A stretch of DNA of 64,000 nt, from assembly GCF_022539315.1 (NCBI RefSeq), contig NC_066315.1, forward strand, positions 19,443,649 to 19,507,648. The letters are read 5' to 3'. The notes beneath the pieces were generated by a model. The model was not told the origin of the DNA, searched no databases, and worked only from the letters and a program-made list of their open reading frames with translations. This DNA is from Serinus canaria. Lineage: Eukaryota; Chordata; Aves; Passeriformes; Fringillidae. The position numbers were made by a program, and so were the translations under genes. Positions 13,952 through 24,849 of the stretch are shown in pieces; the first letter of the stretch is position 1, and each line of letters starts with the position of its first letter.

Positions 13952-14006
13952 GAGAGCTGGACTTGATCATCCTTGTAGGTCCCTTCTACTCAGAATATTC
14001 TGTAAA
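13952..14006 (+). mobile_element. Short CR1 LINE 3' terminus
   Basis: About 55 bp match the last part of a CR1 element: GAGAGCTGGACTTGATCATC, CTTGTAGGTCCCTTCTACTC, then AGAATATTCTGTAAAA as the degraded terminal unit. This corresponds to the 'GAGTTGGACTCGATGATCC' subfamily ending, as in the larger element at 17 kb but in the opposite orientation. It is a very short 5'-truncated insertion, or the surviving end of an older copy. Confidence 0.85.
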
Positions 14007-15095
14007 ACAGATGAGCCATTTCCTCATTCCCAAGAGCCTCACATGGGTAACCTTTCCTTGTGTGGAAAAAGACTTTTTTCAGTGTAAAACAGCTAAAAAT
14101 GTAAACAAAACAAAACAAAATAAAATAGAAACTGGTTTGATGAGTGTCATGTTAAGTCACACCTTAGTACCACAGGCCAGGGAAATGGAGCTGCAGGTAA
14201 TCTTCATTTAGCTTCAAGGTTACCCATTCCTGGCTCTTGATCAAGACTGATACAAAGATGAGAATGAGAGCACCAACCAAGGACATGAAAGACCTATGCT
14301 GATCTTCCATCAGACATTATCTAGTATTAAACCTCTTGTTTCTGATCTTTCCAGCTCAAAAAGTCACAAAGGTATAACACCAGGGCTACTGACAATTTAA
14401 CAAAAATGAAACCCACACATGGAAATAGTAATTGTAATTCCATTTTAAAGCAAAAGAAAATAAAATACACCAGAAAATATTGATTTTTGAAATACTATTT
14501 TCTCTGATGGATTAATTGTCTAGCTTGCATGCTCTTCAACAAAAATGCTACATCTCACATGCTTGCACACTTACTGCAGAAGCAAGATTGTCAGCTCATT
14601 TGAAACCCCTGTTTGTATTAACTTATATATTAAAATAACAGAAATGTAAAAGATTTCTTGTAATTGTAAGACTTAGAAGAATAAGAATGTAATTTTAAAT
14701 ATTTTATGATTGCTCTCTTTCAAATATTTATCTGCTCTTCTATAACAGATCCCATTTTCTATTCTCACTTTTTTCTTTTTCCATTTCTTATTTCACTCTG
14801 ATATCATTTCTTATCTGTTCGAGCAGTTGCTTTTAGAAATGGAACCTAGAAAAAAGTCCTGCTGAAAGATAACAGCTCTGTTTGCAGATTAAATAGTCCA
14901 TGAGGAGATTTAGCACCTGCAGCGGAGCTGATTCTGCGTGGTGTGAAGCAACATCAGTCACGCTCTGAGCATCAACAATCACAGCCAGCAACACTGGGCT
15001 TAAAAGTGGCAGTGTTTCACTGGACCCAACCCTTTCAAAGAAGGCAGAAATAAAAGCAAAAAGAAAAATCAAGCCATGGCTTAAATACGAGTTTA
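14007..15095. other. Non-coding spacer between two CR1 tails
   Basis: It contains a short (AAAAC)n/(AAAAT)n run at about 14104-14127. The 157-codon minus frame (14833-15306) lies partly here and partly antisense to the CR1 at 15.1 kb; its product is unrecognised and I treat it as chance. Confidence 0.7.
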
Positions 15096-15370
15096 CAAGG
15101 TCATGTAGTGACAGGATGAGGGTAATGGCTTTGATCTGAAAGAGGGTAGGTTTAGATTGGATACTAGGAAGAAAATCTTCACTGTAAGGATGGTGAGGCT
15201 CTGAAACAGATTGTCCAGGCAAACTGTGGATATCCCCGGAAGTGTTCAGGGCCAGGTTGGATGGGGCTTTGAGCAACCTGGTCAAGTGGAAGGCAATCCT
15301 GCCCATGGCAGGGGGGAAGAATTAAATACGTTTTAAGGTCCCTTCCAGCCCAAGACATTCTAGGATTCTA
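15096..15370 (+). mobile_element. CR1 LINE 3' tail fragment, plus orientation
   Basis: The plus strand carries a typical CR1 3' end: a 'GTAATGGCTTTGATCTGAAA' block, GGTTTAGATTGGATACTAGG, GAAAATCTTCACTGTAAGG, GTGTTCAGGGCCAGGTTGGA, TGGGGCTTTGAGCAACCTGG, GCCCATGGCAGGGGG, AAGGTCCCTTCCAGCCC, and the terminal ATTCTAGGATTCTA. Only the last ~275 bp of the element is present, covering the end of ORF2 and the 3' untranslated region, with no useful coding capacity. It is in the opposite orientation to the larger CR1 at 17 kb and its wording differs, so it is a separate insertion of another subfamily. It is moderately diverged. Confidence 0.95.
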
Positions 15371-15844
15371 AGAGCAATAGAAAACATTGCAATTTAGAGC
15401 TGATGTAATGTAATGTAACTGTAAAGGGACTATTTTATACATCCTAAAGCCAGAATTACCAATGTAATTTTAAATGAAACATCTAAAAATAATAGTGTAT
15501 GTACTAGAAGACCTCACTCTAGTACAGTTGATCTACTCTGCCAGCCTCTTGCACCAAACAAAATATATGAAGACAAGAAAGCACCCAAAACTTAAGATAA
15601 ATGTCATAACAGTGACAGACAACCATCAAGGTAAATTTTGTATGCTGTGATACTCCTCAAAGCAAATTAAATTATTAAGACGGTATGTCTAAAAAAAAAA
15701 TAAAATTTGAAGAAAAACTGTAATAACTGGATTTTCTTTGATTCAGCCTCGCAAAACATTCCCTGGTTTCACATAATGACATACAGCCTGAGGCAGTTAT
15801 CTACCATTTCCCTATAGGATATCCTACTTAGAATTACCTATTAC

Positions 15845-15970
15845 AAAAAAAAAAAAAAAATAAAAAAAATAAACCAAATCAAACCCAAACACAGAAACAC
15901 AAAAAAAACCCCAAAACCACAAAAACAAAATGATAAAACAAAACAAAAAAACCACACCAAAAAAAAAATA
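15845..15970. repeat. A/C-rich low-complexity tract
   Basis: About 125 bases are almost free of G and T on the plus strand. The tract starts with A16, then A-runs broken by CC, CCC and CCCC (for example AAACCCCAAAACCACAAAAA), with only a few T and G. It may mark a very old retroposon tail or strand-biased slippage. Shorter relatives lie at 25941-25995, about 31705-31730 and 46448-46475. Confidence 0.93.
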
Positions 15971-17000
15971 TTTTTAAAATATGTTTTTGAAAATCAGGCA
16001 TACAGAATTGTATGCATTACATTTGGTTAAAAAGACATACAGGTGTTCAGACTTTACAGCAGTGTGAATGACAAAACCAGTAGTAAGTCTCAGTCATTGA
16101 CATAAGCACTGAACAGTTCCTAGTGATTTATTTTCACAGTATCCATCTACTGTCCTGATCACAGAGAAGAATGAAATCAAACTGATTTACCTCACCTCTG
16201 TAACTCAGAGTTGCTAGTTATACTTAGTCCAAATTAGATGCTTTAGTTCCTACAACACTGACAGACAACACACCAGCAGATCCAGAAATTCACTTGTTCC
16301 AGCATTTCACACACCTTCTTTAGACTGGGCTGACTTAAATCTCTCTCTACTGGTTACAAGGACATCCTAGGACAACCAATTAGACTCAGGCTTAACTCAG
16401 CTCCATAGGCAGCTACAGTTCATGATTCCCAAATAGTAAGTCAGAGTCATACCTAGCAATAAATTTACGTACCCAAGTTATATAGGTTGCTAATTTTGAC
16501 TACAATAGTCTGGAAAATACCAGAGAGTGAAAAAGGAACAGAGCAATGACACAGTTAAGCCAAGCCCTCGTCTAGTATTTCACTCAATGGATCATCCTCC
16601 CCCTTGGAGTTGCACACATTTTTAAATCAGGTGTATGAGGTTTCCTCCTTATTTTCACAGGACTACAAGGCATTTATTCAGTAGAAGTACAGCTGCTTAC
16701 CTGACTATCAAAGTGGAAAGTAGTGACATAACAAATTGGCTCTGCTCAGGAAGGTTAACTCCACCTTTTTCTCCTTTCTGTTTTAATATTAATGAAAGTG
16801 CTTTTGACACCTGAAATCAGGTTCTCCTTTGTTTATGTTGTAAAAATGTGACATATGTCTATAGCCAGAATAAAAACATCCTTTGAAGATGTGCAGAGAT
16901 GTTCAGAAAATGAGATTATGTTATTACTATCAACTGTCCTCACCTGCATGTCACATAAATCAAGGTTATATAATCTCACTTAGCACAAGATCCAGTATTA
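15971..17000. other. Non-coding spacer, no gene seen
   Basis: Unique AT-rich DNA between the A/C tract and the 3' end of the large CR1. No supportable feature. The 63-codon plus frame starting at 16883 runs into the CR1 3' end. Confidence 0.7.
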
Positions 17001-18445
17001 CTTTCACAGAATATGCTGACTTGGAAGTGAACCTCAAAGCTCAAAGAGTCCAGCTCTTAGTCCTGCACAGGTGACAGGCTCAGGAATCAATCACATCATG
17101 TGTCCGACTGCATTGTTCAAATGCTTCTGGAATTTTGTCACGCTTGGTGCTGTGATCACTTCCCTGGGGAGCTGTACCAGTGCTCAACCACCCTCTGGGG
17201 GAAGAACCTTTTCCTAATATCCAACCTAAACCTCCCCTGACACAACCTCAGGCCATTCCCTCAGATCCTGTCCCTGGCCACCACAGAGAACAGATCAGTG
17301 CCTGACCCTCCTCTTGCACTCATGAGGAAGCTGTGGATTGCCATGAGGTCTGCCCTCAGTCTCCTCTTCTCCAGGCTGAACAGACCAAGTGACCTCAGTC
17401 ACTCTTCACACTGCTTCCCCTCAAGGCCTTTCACCATCGTCATGGCCCTCCTTAAATGGTGTCTAATAGTTTAATATTTTTCTTACACTGTGGCACTCAA
17501 AACTGTCCCCAGCACTTGAGGTGAGGCTGCCCCAGAGCAGAGCAGAGTGGGACAATGCCTTCCCTTGCCCTGCTGGCCATGCTGCTCCTGATGCCCCCCA
17601 GGACAGGGTTGGCCCTCCTGGCTGCCAGGGCACTGCTGGCTCATGTTCAACTTGCCATGGACCAGGATGCCCAGATCCCTTTCCATGGCTTTGCTTTCCA
17701 GCCTCTCATTCCCCAGTCTGTCTGTACATCCAGGGTTGCCCCATCCCAGGTGCAGAATCCAGCACTTTCCCTTGTTGAGCTTCAATGGTTGGTGATTGCT
17801 CAGCCCTCTGATTTGTTGAGGTCTCTGTGGGGCCTTTAAGCCTTTGAGGGAGTGAACAGCTCCTACCAGTTTTGTATCATCTGTGAATTTGCTTAGTGTC
17901 CCTTCCAGCCCTGGTCCAAGTCATTGATGAAGCTGTTGATGAGCACAGGGCCGAGGATGGAGCCCTGTGGAGCCCCACTAGTGACAGGTCACCAGTCTGA
18001 TGTCACTCCATTCTCTGTAACCCTTTGTGCCTGAGCCATGAGCCAGCTGCTCACCCATCACATGATGTGTTTATCCAGCTCTGAGCTGGACATCTTGTGC
18101 AGAAGGACTCTGTGAGAGACAGCATTGAAAGCTTTACTGAAGTACAAAAATCTCATTACACAAAGAGGCTCCCCTTGATCAGCCCCATGGGTTACCTTGT
18201 CACAAAAGGAAATCAGGGTGGATAAGCAGGACTTTCCTCTCATGAAGTTTTGCTGGCTGTGACCAATGACTGTGTTGGCACTAAGGTGTTTTTCAATACC
18301 GGCCAGAATAATCTTCGCCATACCTTTACCAGGCACTGGTGAAATGAGACTGACAGGCCTGTAGTGTATGGAGTTCCCCTTCTTGCCTTTTTTGAAAATT
18401 CAGACAATATTTGTCATCTTCCAGTCAGTTGGGACCTCTTTGGTT
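17001..18445 (-). mobile_element. CR1 LINE retrotransposon, 5'-truncated, minus orientation
   Basis: Read on the minus strand, this is the 3' half of a CR1 non-LTR retrotransposon: part of ORF2 (reverse transcriptase), then the 3' untranslated tail. The tail is recognised by the CR1 wording for a 'CTCCCCAGGGAAGTGATCAC' block, a GGACTC...CTTCCAAGTCAG block and a single degraded terminal unit (TATTCTGTGAAAG) at the left edge near 17001. The right edge near 18445, just before the VPTDWK motif, is the apparent 5' truncation; CR1 copies are usually 5'-truncated on insertion. Copying goes through target-primed reverse transcription in the nucleus. Premature stops, frame changes and lost catalytic residues show a dead copy. 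Family assignment is confident, the subfamily is not, and both ends are uncertain by 10-30 bp. Confidence 0.93.
17270..18440 (-). pseudogene. Decayed CR1 ORF2 reverse transcriptase remnant
   Basis: Minus-strand translation in shifting frames gives reverse transcriptase blocks in the correct order: VPTDWK (18418-18435), YRPVSL (about 18348-18365), FSKAFNAVSH (about 18112-18142), [10 protein letters not shown] (17953-17982), FTDDTKL (about 17869-17889), then the C-terminal KCWILHLGWGNPGC and RRLRADLMAIHSF blocks (about 17345-17760). In the intact family the enzyme copies CR1 RNA at a nicked chromosomal target. Motif A reads LYFSKAFN where active copies have LDFSKAFD, so the first catalytic aspartate is tyrosine. 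Motif C keeps its paired aspartates (FADD changed to FTDD). Stops occur just before VPTDWK, inside the VPTDWK-to-FKK stretch and before PVTSG, and the C-terminal frame shifts near 17600. The endonuclease domain and N-terminal ORF2 are absent. This copy cannot make a working enzyme. Confidence 0.92.
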
Positions 18446-18860
18446 CATTGTAGCCAACACCTCCTGAGGCAGATTGAGGGATCCTGTTAGTGCTCCTTTC
18501 CTCAAGTACTGACACCCCATCCCATCACTCATCACTGGCCAGCCTGGCTTTGTCCCTTTCCCTCTTCCAGGCCGATTTAAAGCTCTGTCAGTAGCCAGTT
18601 CCTGTGATAGAGCTCTTTTCCCCCTCTGATATTGGTGCATCCTGTCAGGTGTCAGTAGACCAGATGTTGAGTTGATCATCCCATGGTCAAAATCCTAAAT
18701 TTTCTTTGATTACACCAACCTCAGAGCATGCATTGACCTGGCTGGCTGTTCCTGTCAATATCATTCCTTGCCACTGGAAGAACTGAGGAAATCACCATCT
18801 GTGCTCCTGATCCATCATACCAGTCTCTTTTGATTTTTGACTTTGGTTAAACCTATACAA
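18446..18860. other. Unclassified GC-richer block abutting the CR1 5' end
   Basis: This 415-bp block is more GC-rich and word-like than the surrounding AT-rich DNA. It begins where the CR1 reverse transcriptase match stops. On the minus strand it contains an 84-codon open frame (18425-18679) whose end runs into the CR1 in a different frame from VPTDWK; I do not recognise its product. It could be an older repeat that the CR1 inserted into, a divergent upstream part of CR1 ORF2, or host unique sequence. The texture suggests a dispersed repeat, but I cannot name a family. Confidence 0.35.
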
Positions 18861-20363
18861 AAACTACCTTGCTAGAGATCCACCACAGCAGGAAGACAGT
18901 CAGCTGTGCATCCTGTGATGGAGCACAAGTGATTTTAAACAGCAAGCCTTCTTCCTACCCATCTCTCCCATCTACCTCTTTTTATTCAGCAAAACGGTTC
19001 AGACAAATCCCATTTTCGTTAACTCTACAGGCTTAAAACTGGTTGTAAAATCACCGATTTAGAAAAATCCAGAACCCTTGGATTCAACAACAGAGAAAAA
19101 AATGCAGGACAGATCACTATGAACACCTGAAAATGTCCCAGGTTTGACTTTCAGGAGGCAGGCATGTGTACATGTCTAAACCACTCATGCAGTTAGAGCT
19201 ATGTCATCAAGTTATTACATTTTTAAATAAATACATGTTCTGAATGCTGCAGTAAAACTGGTGATTTCAGATGCATTAATTGAGGGAGCTTCATGCTGAA
19301 TACATCTGCTTAAAATGCTGTTACAAATGTCAGCTGTGCAAATGAATGCAGTCTATCCATCAGGATTGGTTTTACTGTGTTTTGGGGTAAGGCACAGACA
19401 ATCAGACATAACCAAGGGTTGAAGTGAAAGTTCTCTTTTGAAGTTTTTGCAGTGCATTCCAAGAGGGACTGAGAGCCTCACCATTCTTACTGAGCATATG
19501 CTGCAAGGAGTCAGAATTCCTTTCATTGAATTTACAAGAAAAGAAGGAAAAGTGGCAGGAGTAGAAGGAAGGAAAAAAGATAGAGACAACTCTAAAGAAG
19601 TAATTTAATTGTGCACAGTGTGTCTGACTGTTGCTGAGTAAAACAAAGACAATTTGATTCATTAAATGGAGATTGCCATTTTTGTAAACATAGACTGCAG
19701 GCTATTGATTTAACTGAGTAAATTCCATCTATACTGGGACATTGTAGGGATGCATTAAGCCTTTTATATCACTCCAAGCAATTTGGTGCATTTCTCTATG
19801 TTTTACCTTTAGCTGTCATTAACAAGTGTTTATTTAAGTTAATTTAATAGCATCTGTAGTGGGAGTATTGAATGTGTGCAAATTCTTGTAACCTCCATTA
19901 ACAGGCTTCCAGCACAGGGATAGAAGACAGTTCCAATAAGCAGCAAAAGATGGTCAGGTGCCCTTAGCAAGGAGCAGGCTTGACCATGCTGGTTGTCTTG
20001 TTTTGTGGTGGTGACATTATAATTGGGAACAACTTGTCAAACCTAGGCCAGACCCCAAATCTAACAAGTAATTCAATGGATATGAGAACTGCAACATATT
20101 GGTTATCAGAGCCTAAAATTAAAATGTCATGGAGTCCCAGCTTGAAACTAGAAAAAATTTAATGCCTGAAACTGCATTTTAGATAATAATTTCCTCACAG
20201 AAGAGAAAGCGTCTGTAAGCCTAAGAATGCCACCACATCTTTCTATCTAAATTACATTTGAAATTTGAAAGAGCTGCTTTCTTTTTAATCTTGTAAGAAG
20301 AGTAAAAAACCGGGATTAAAGAGAAATTTCTTTTAGCCCAGTTGTCAGCACTTTGTAGACCAA
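18861..20363. other. Non-coding spacer, no gene seen
   Basis: Unique sequence up to the CR1 tail at 20.36 kb. Two overlapping minus frames near 19.35-19.66 kb (78 and 86 codons) have no recognisable domain. Confidence 0.7.
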
Positions 20364-20420
20364 TGCACTCCATGATCCTTGTGAGTCCCTTCCAGCTAAG
20401 GATATTTTAGGATTCTATGA
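20364..20420 (+). mobile_element. Short CR1 LINE 3' terminus
   Basis: About 57 bp of CR1 3' end: TCCATGATCCTTGTGAGTCC, CTTCCAGCTAAGGATATTTT, then AGGATTCTATGA as the terminal repeat unit. It has no coding content. It shares the 'GATCCTTGTGRGTCCCTTCC' wording with the tail at 13.95 kb, so both probably come from related subfamilies. Confidence 0.88.
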
Positions 20421-23400
20421 AGTCATGCTTCACTGAGTGCCTCACTTTCTCTACTTAGAAAAATGTGTATTTCAATGAAGCTGCTTGCCTGCTTTTCATC
20501 ATATTCCCAGGGATCTCTCAGCACTTTGCTATGCCCGAGGAAAGCACACCTTACTTCCATTTCCACAGAAGTTCTCATTCGTCATCTCTTATTAGGTTTC
20601 TAGGTAAAATTTCCATCTGTTTACTTCAATTGTTTAAAGGAAGCAATCTATCACAGTCTATTCATTCTGCATGAACTGCTGGCATCAAGTGTAACAGACT
20701 TACTGTGGTCCCTGCCCTACAGATTAAAAGGGAATCGCTCAAACAAATGTAAAAATTACTGAAAAAATTCTAATGTAGAAATGAGTTAACATAAATTTTC
20801 TTCTGCTTGCTGGTTAACGTAAACTGACTTTTTTTCTTTCTTACTTCACAGGGTCTTGAATGCATTCATAATGAATAAACATGGGGGAAAATGCTATTAT
20901 GATTAAAATCAGAACTTCTTGTAGCACAGGAAAAAAAAAATCACGTATAGTTTACCAAGACCATGAGGAAAATGACAGAAATTTTGATACTATAGAATTG
21001 GAATTTTGCAGCTTTCCTAAAGATGTTTTTTTATGCCTCATGAAGAATGGGACATAAAACTAAAAATCTTATTTGCATCAAACAAATATTCTCAGTATTA
21101 GGAAAATAGAAGTGACACAGAAATAATAATCTCCTAAGGACAAACAGAACTATAAAGGAATGAACAATGAATGAATCATGTTTAGGTATTTGCCATGATT
21201 AAGGATAGAGAAAAAAGTCACATGTATTGATGTCTTCTTTCCTTCCCAAATGATGACCTGACATTTTTTCTTGCCAGCTGGCCTATGATGGAGCAATTGA
21301 AGCAATCAACTGGCAAGGAACTCTAAGCCAAGAGTGATAGTGATCTTTGCTTCTACAGTGACAAACTTTAAAATGCCATCTCAGCTTCCCTGTGCTATTT
21401 CTTTCAGCCAAGAAGTCTAATGATCTCCTTCTATAACAAGGCTGCTATAGCTACAGACAGAAGAGTTTATTACAACTGGATGAAGTTCAGCTGTGAAGAA
21501 GAAAATTTTCAGACCAGAACAATCTTCAGTGGGAGCTGAAAAGCCCCAGTGTCTTGGTTTTTTTTAAGTGCTGTAAACACTTGTTGATTTTGTTAATGCT
21601 GTATTTTATAGCATATATGTGGTGCACACATAATTTAGAAAACCATCTTAGAAGTACAACACTGTTGGATAAACAATCTCCCACCTGGAGAAGGGAGAAG
21701 AAGAATGAAACCCATATGACAAACATTTGTCAAGCTACTTACCACATTTCTGCAAGGCAGTGAGAAACTCCCTGATAATGGGAGTAGGAAGCATATAAGC
21801 AAAGGAGATGTTGTGAGTAGACAATTGGACAGGATAAATTATTTACAAGAAAATGTGGCAAACATTTCTATTTTTATAAAGGATTAATGGTGCTCGTTAC
21901 ATAGGTACCTGTAAATAGTTTGCATGGAAAGTAATAAATATATATTGCAGGCTTATAAACAGAGTTCACCTTCATTTCTGAAAGGAAATAAGGTAATGAC
22001 AGCTTATAAAAATTCAAAAAGAAAGATTTGCAAAACCCCAAGACATCAGCTTTTGGTGTCATGTAAATCAAAGTAGCCCCAGCAGACACAGGTAGGTCAC
22101 CACCATTTAAACAAGGTGAAAACTGTGCTGTTGTAGTCAGTTAACTTGAACTTATTAGGAGAGCACTTGCCAGCTCATCAAAGTGTGGTTTTATTGCTGG
22201 AAAGCTCCTTCTCATCCACCACCTTCCTCTGGATTATTAACATTCTTATTCAGGTGCAAATGCCCTGTTGCTAAACCTACTGTAAGTCACCTGCTATAAA
22301 TCTGTTTGGAAGTTTGATTTTGTGGTCAGGGGACTCTGACAGTGTTTTATGCAGTAACCATACACATCACACCTACATATGAATTTCTTTGCTTCAGCCT
22401 CCCCATGCATTTACCCTTCCCTGTCTCTCCAGAGTGCAGATCTCTGAAACCAGAACTGGCTTGGTATTTCTGTCTGGCACAGTGTCAGGGTTTAACAAAC
22501 AAGAATTAGTAACAATATTCCAGAGGGTGTTGTGCAGCACCGGAGGAAAGCTGTTGTGAGGTCACATGTCAGCTGTGTCTGCTTGCTGCCAGCAGGCTTT
22601 AAGGGGTTTCAAGGAGAACCCCTGCAGAATACAGAGCAGGAGAACCCCTGTGGAGTCATTCATACAAACCCTGCATCCCGCTACCAGAAATAACATCCTG
22701 GGGAATAGGGTTGGGGAAAGAAAAACAGGCAAGACAAAAAATAAAATAAGCAATAAACTAGACACACATGTACAGCTAAACTGCTTGAAAGTGAAAACTC
22801 AGCAGGGAGGTAAATGTTGCTACATAACTTTGAGACCACATACAACACAGAACCACCAATTTTCATGCAGTTTAATTGTGAGTTTTTTCCTCCTTCGGGA
22901 GTTAAATCAGTGAGAACCATATAACTTAAAGCGGCTTGTTGTGGGCTCTATCTCTGGCAATCAGTGCCTAGTTTCATTTTTTCATGAATGCTCCCTCTGT
23001 TGCAAGCATTGTTTCTCTGCTCCTGTATAACTGGATTGCAAAAAAAGGTGTGTGGAAATTTTTAGATAGAAAAGTCTGCTGAATTTGAATGAGACAGTTC
23101 TACTCTCTCATTTCAAACCACGCCAGAGGGTAATGCAGAGGGTGTAAAAGATGTACAACTAAGGGCTCAACAAGGAATCCATAAAAAAGATTGAAATACA
23201 AACTGAGTGGTCCAAATAAAAAAAAGCTGTTAGGCCTTTTATTTTTTAATTAAAAATCCACTGCATGATAGCCTTGTAATAAGTTAAAAATGGTAAATTA
23301 ATGATCTTGACAATATTTGCAGAACAAAATGGAACATTACATTTTTCTGTGACTGAAAGGGATGTGGTGAAAATCAATCAGAAGCAAGATACATACTTCT

Positions 23401-24347
23401 TTCCTGTTATTATAGTTTTATTAATTCAATTACTGATTTCTTTGAGACTCTCCTCCCTATTGCTTCCACCCTGACTCCAGAATAAAAATTTTCATGTTGA
23501 CACTACCTTTTAACCCAAAAACATCTCTGCATTCATGGCTGGTGTAGAATTAGCAGCCTCAGGGAATGGCATTCCCTCCCTCAGAGAATGGCATTCACTG
23601 CACGGAAGAGGATGGACAGAATAAAATGCTTTATAAAGATCCTCCCAGGCCATTTATGAAGATGATAATTTTAAGATCAATTTAGCTGCATGTTGCTGTG
23701 CCAGCCAGTGAATATGCAGATTTACACATTCAAGTAACACTTTGGTTTATGATGGCAACCATCCAGGACCATTGTTGTTGGCAGTTGTCATGTACTTAAG
23801 TGAAATGTAAGATCAAACTGGTTTGGGTTACTGTCACATTTCATTAATTCTCAGAACTTCTTGGCATTTTCAGTATTTGGTAACATCTAGGTGCAGTTAT
23901 CCCACCACTCCTTTTATCGACAAAGGAAGCAACTACATAACTCAAAATTACCTGCCATTACTTCAAAGAGTGATAGACCAGGGTGATTTTTGATGTCGCT
24001 TCTCATGATTCCAGGAGGGGGAATGTTTCCTGCAGTTAGTGCTAGAAAGGTACAAGGAAAAACTCTACTGAAGAAAGAAATCCCAACCTAGCTCCTTATT
24101 AAGGCAGAAATTCACCATAAGAGCTGCATTTACAATGTGTTTTCAAGACAAATGCCATTTCCAAGCTTCTCTCTGTCCACAGCCAGCCATTTCTCCCTCC
24201 ATGTTTCATACAAGTTTCTACAGCAACACTTACAATTGAGTGCCCTGCACACAGACAACAGCAAAATACCCCTTATGGGTGAATGAGGAGCAAAGCAGCA
24301 TTTGATGCCTTGAACAAAATGCAATTAAAATGATAACACCACTGTCT
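20421..24347. other. Non-coding, mostly unique; possible old repeat near 22.5 kb
   Basis: No gene seen. Between about 22480 and 22760 the composition rises in GC, and AGGAGAACCCCTG occurs twice (22612-22624, 22638-22650) with an opposing GGGGTTT just before. That may be a decayed repeat. A 115-codon plus frame (22566-22913) crosses it without any recognised domain. The 23557 duplication lies here. Confidence 0.62.
23557..23600. repeat. 22-bp tandem duplication
   Basis: CCTCAGGGAATGGCATTCCC (23557 onward) is followed directly by CCTCAGAGAATGGCATTCAC (23579 onward), with three mismatches in 22. Each unit contains the small palindrome GAATGGCATTC. Confidence 0.94.
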
Positions 24348-24435
24348 TTCATTCATTCATTCATTCATTCATTCATTCATTCATTCATTCATTCATTCAT
24401 TCATTCATTCATTCATTCATTCATTCATTCATTCA
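24348..24435. repeat. Pure (TTCA)22 tetranucleotide microsatellite
   Basis: 88 uninterrupted bases of TTCA/ATTC, about 22 copies, with no interruption. It is the longest simple repeat in the window and probably polymorphic in length. Confidence 0.99.
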
Positions 24436-24630
24436 CTGATATTCTCTAACAATTAGTATATGTTTTCCTTTACAGTATTTGATGATGTAAAAGAGAATTA
24501 AAAGCTCCACAAATCACTTTCTCAGACAAAAGTCCATCTTTGGTGCAGATTGGCAAAAGAACAAGAAAGGAAGGGGTTACACAATACCTGCTCAGGTGCT
24601 GTGTGAGCTGGGTCCTCCTGCCCCATTCAG

Positions 24631-24849
24631 CAGTCCAGGAGAGCCAGACTGGTGGCAGGATGGCAAGGCAGCCTCAGCCAGCACTCACCTGCAGTGGCAT
24701 CCCCTGCCCAGCCCTGGGACAGGACACACACATGCAGGTGTGTGCATGAAACAGGACCATGCACCTGTGGTTTCCACATGGAGCTCATGCCCTCAGAGCT
24801 CCCCAGAGGCAGTGCTGGGGGCACTTGTTCTGCAAGGCAGCAATGAGAG
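24631..24849 (+). other. GC-rich exon-like segment (candidate, unproven)
   Basis: In an AT-rich neighbourhood this segment is GC-rich. GGTCCTCCTGCCCCATTCAG ends in an acceptor-like AG at 24629-24630, and GAGAG|GTGAGG gives a donor-like site at 24850. The interval is 219 bp (73 codons) and open in one plus-strand frame (24596-24853), but other plus frames and the minus strand are also largely open, as GC-rich DNA tends to be. The peptide has no domain I recognise. Small inverted repeats are present, such as TGTGGTTTCCACA near 24767. It could be an exon, a decayed repeat or a local GC peak. Confidence 0.22.

Noticed and set aside
14833..15306. 157-codon minus-strand open frame, the longest in the window
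   Set aside because: Nearly half of it is antisense to a recognised CR1 3' tail, and no domain is seen in the rest. Length is near the chance maximum for this many bases.
17521..17839. Overlapping plus-strand open frames of 85 and 94 codons
   Set aside because: They are antisense to the CR1 reverse transcriptase C-terminus.
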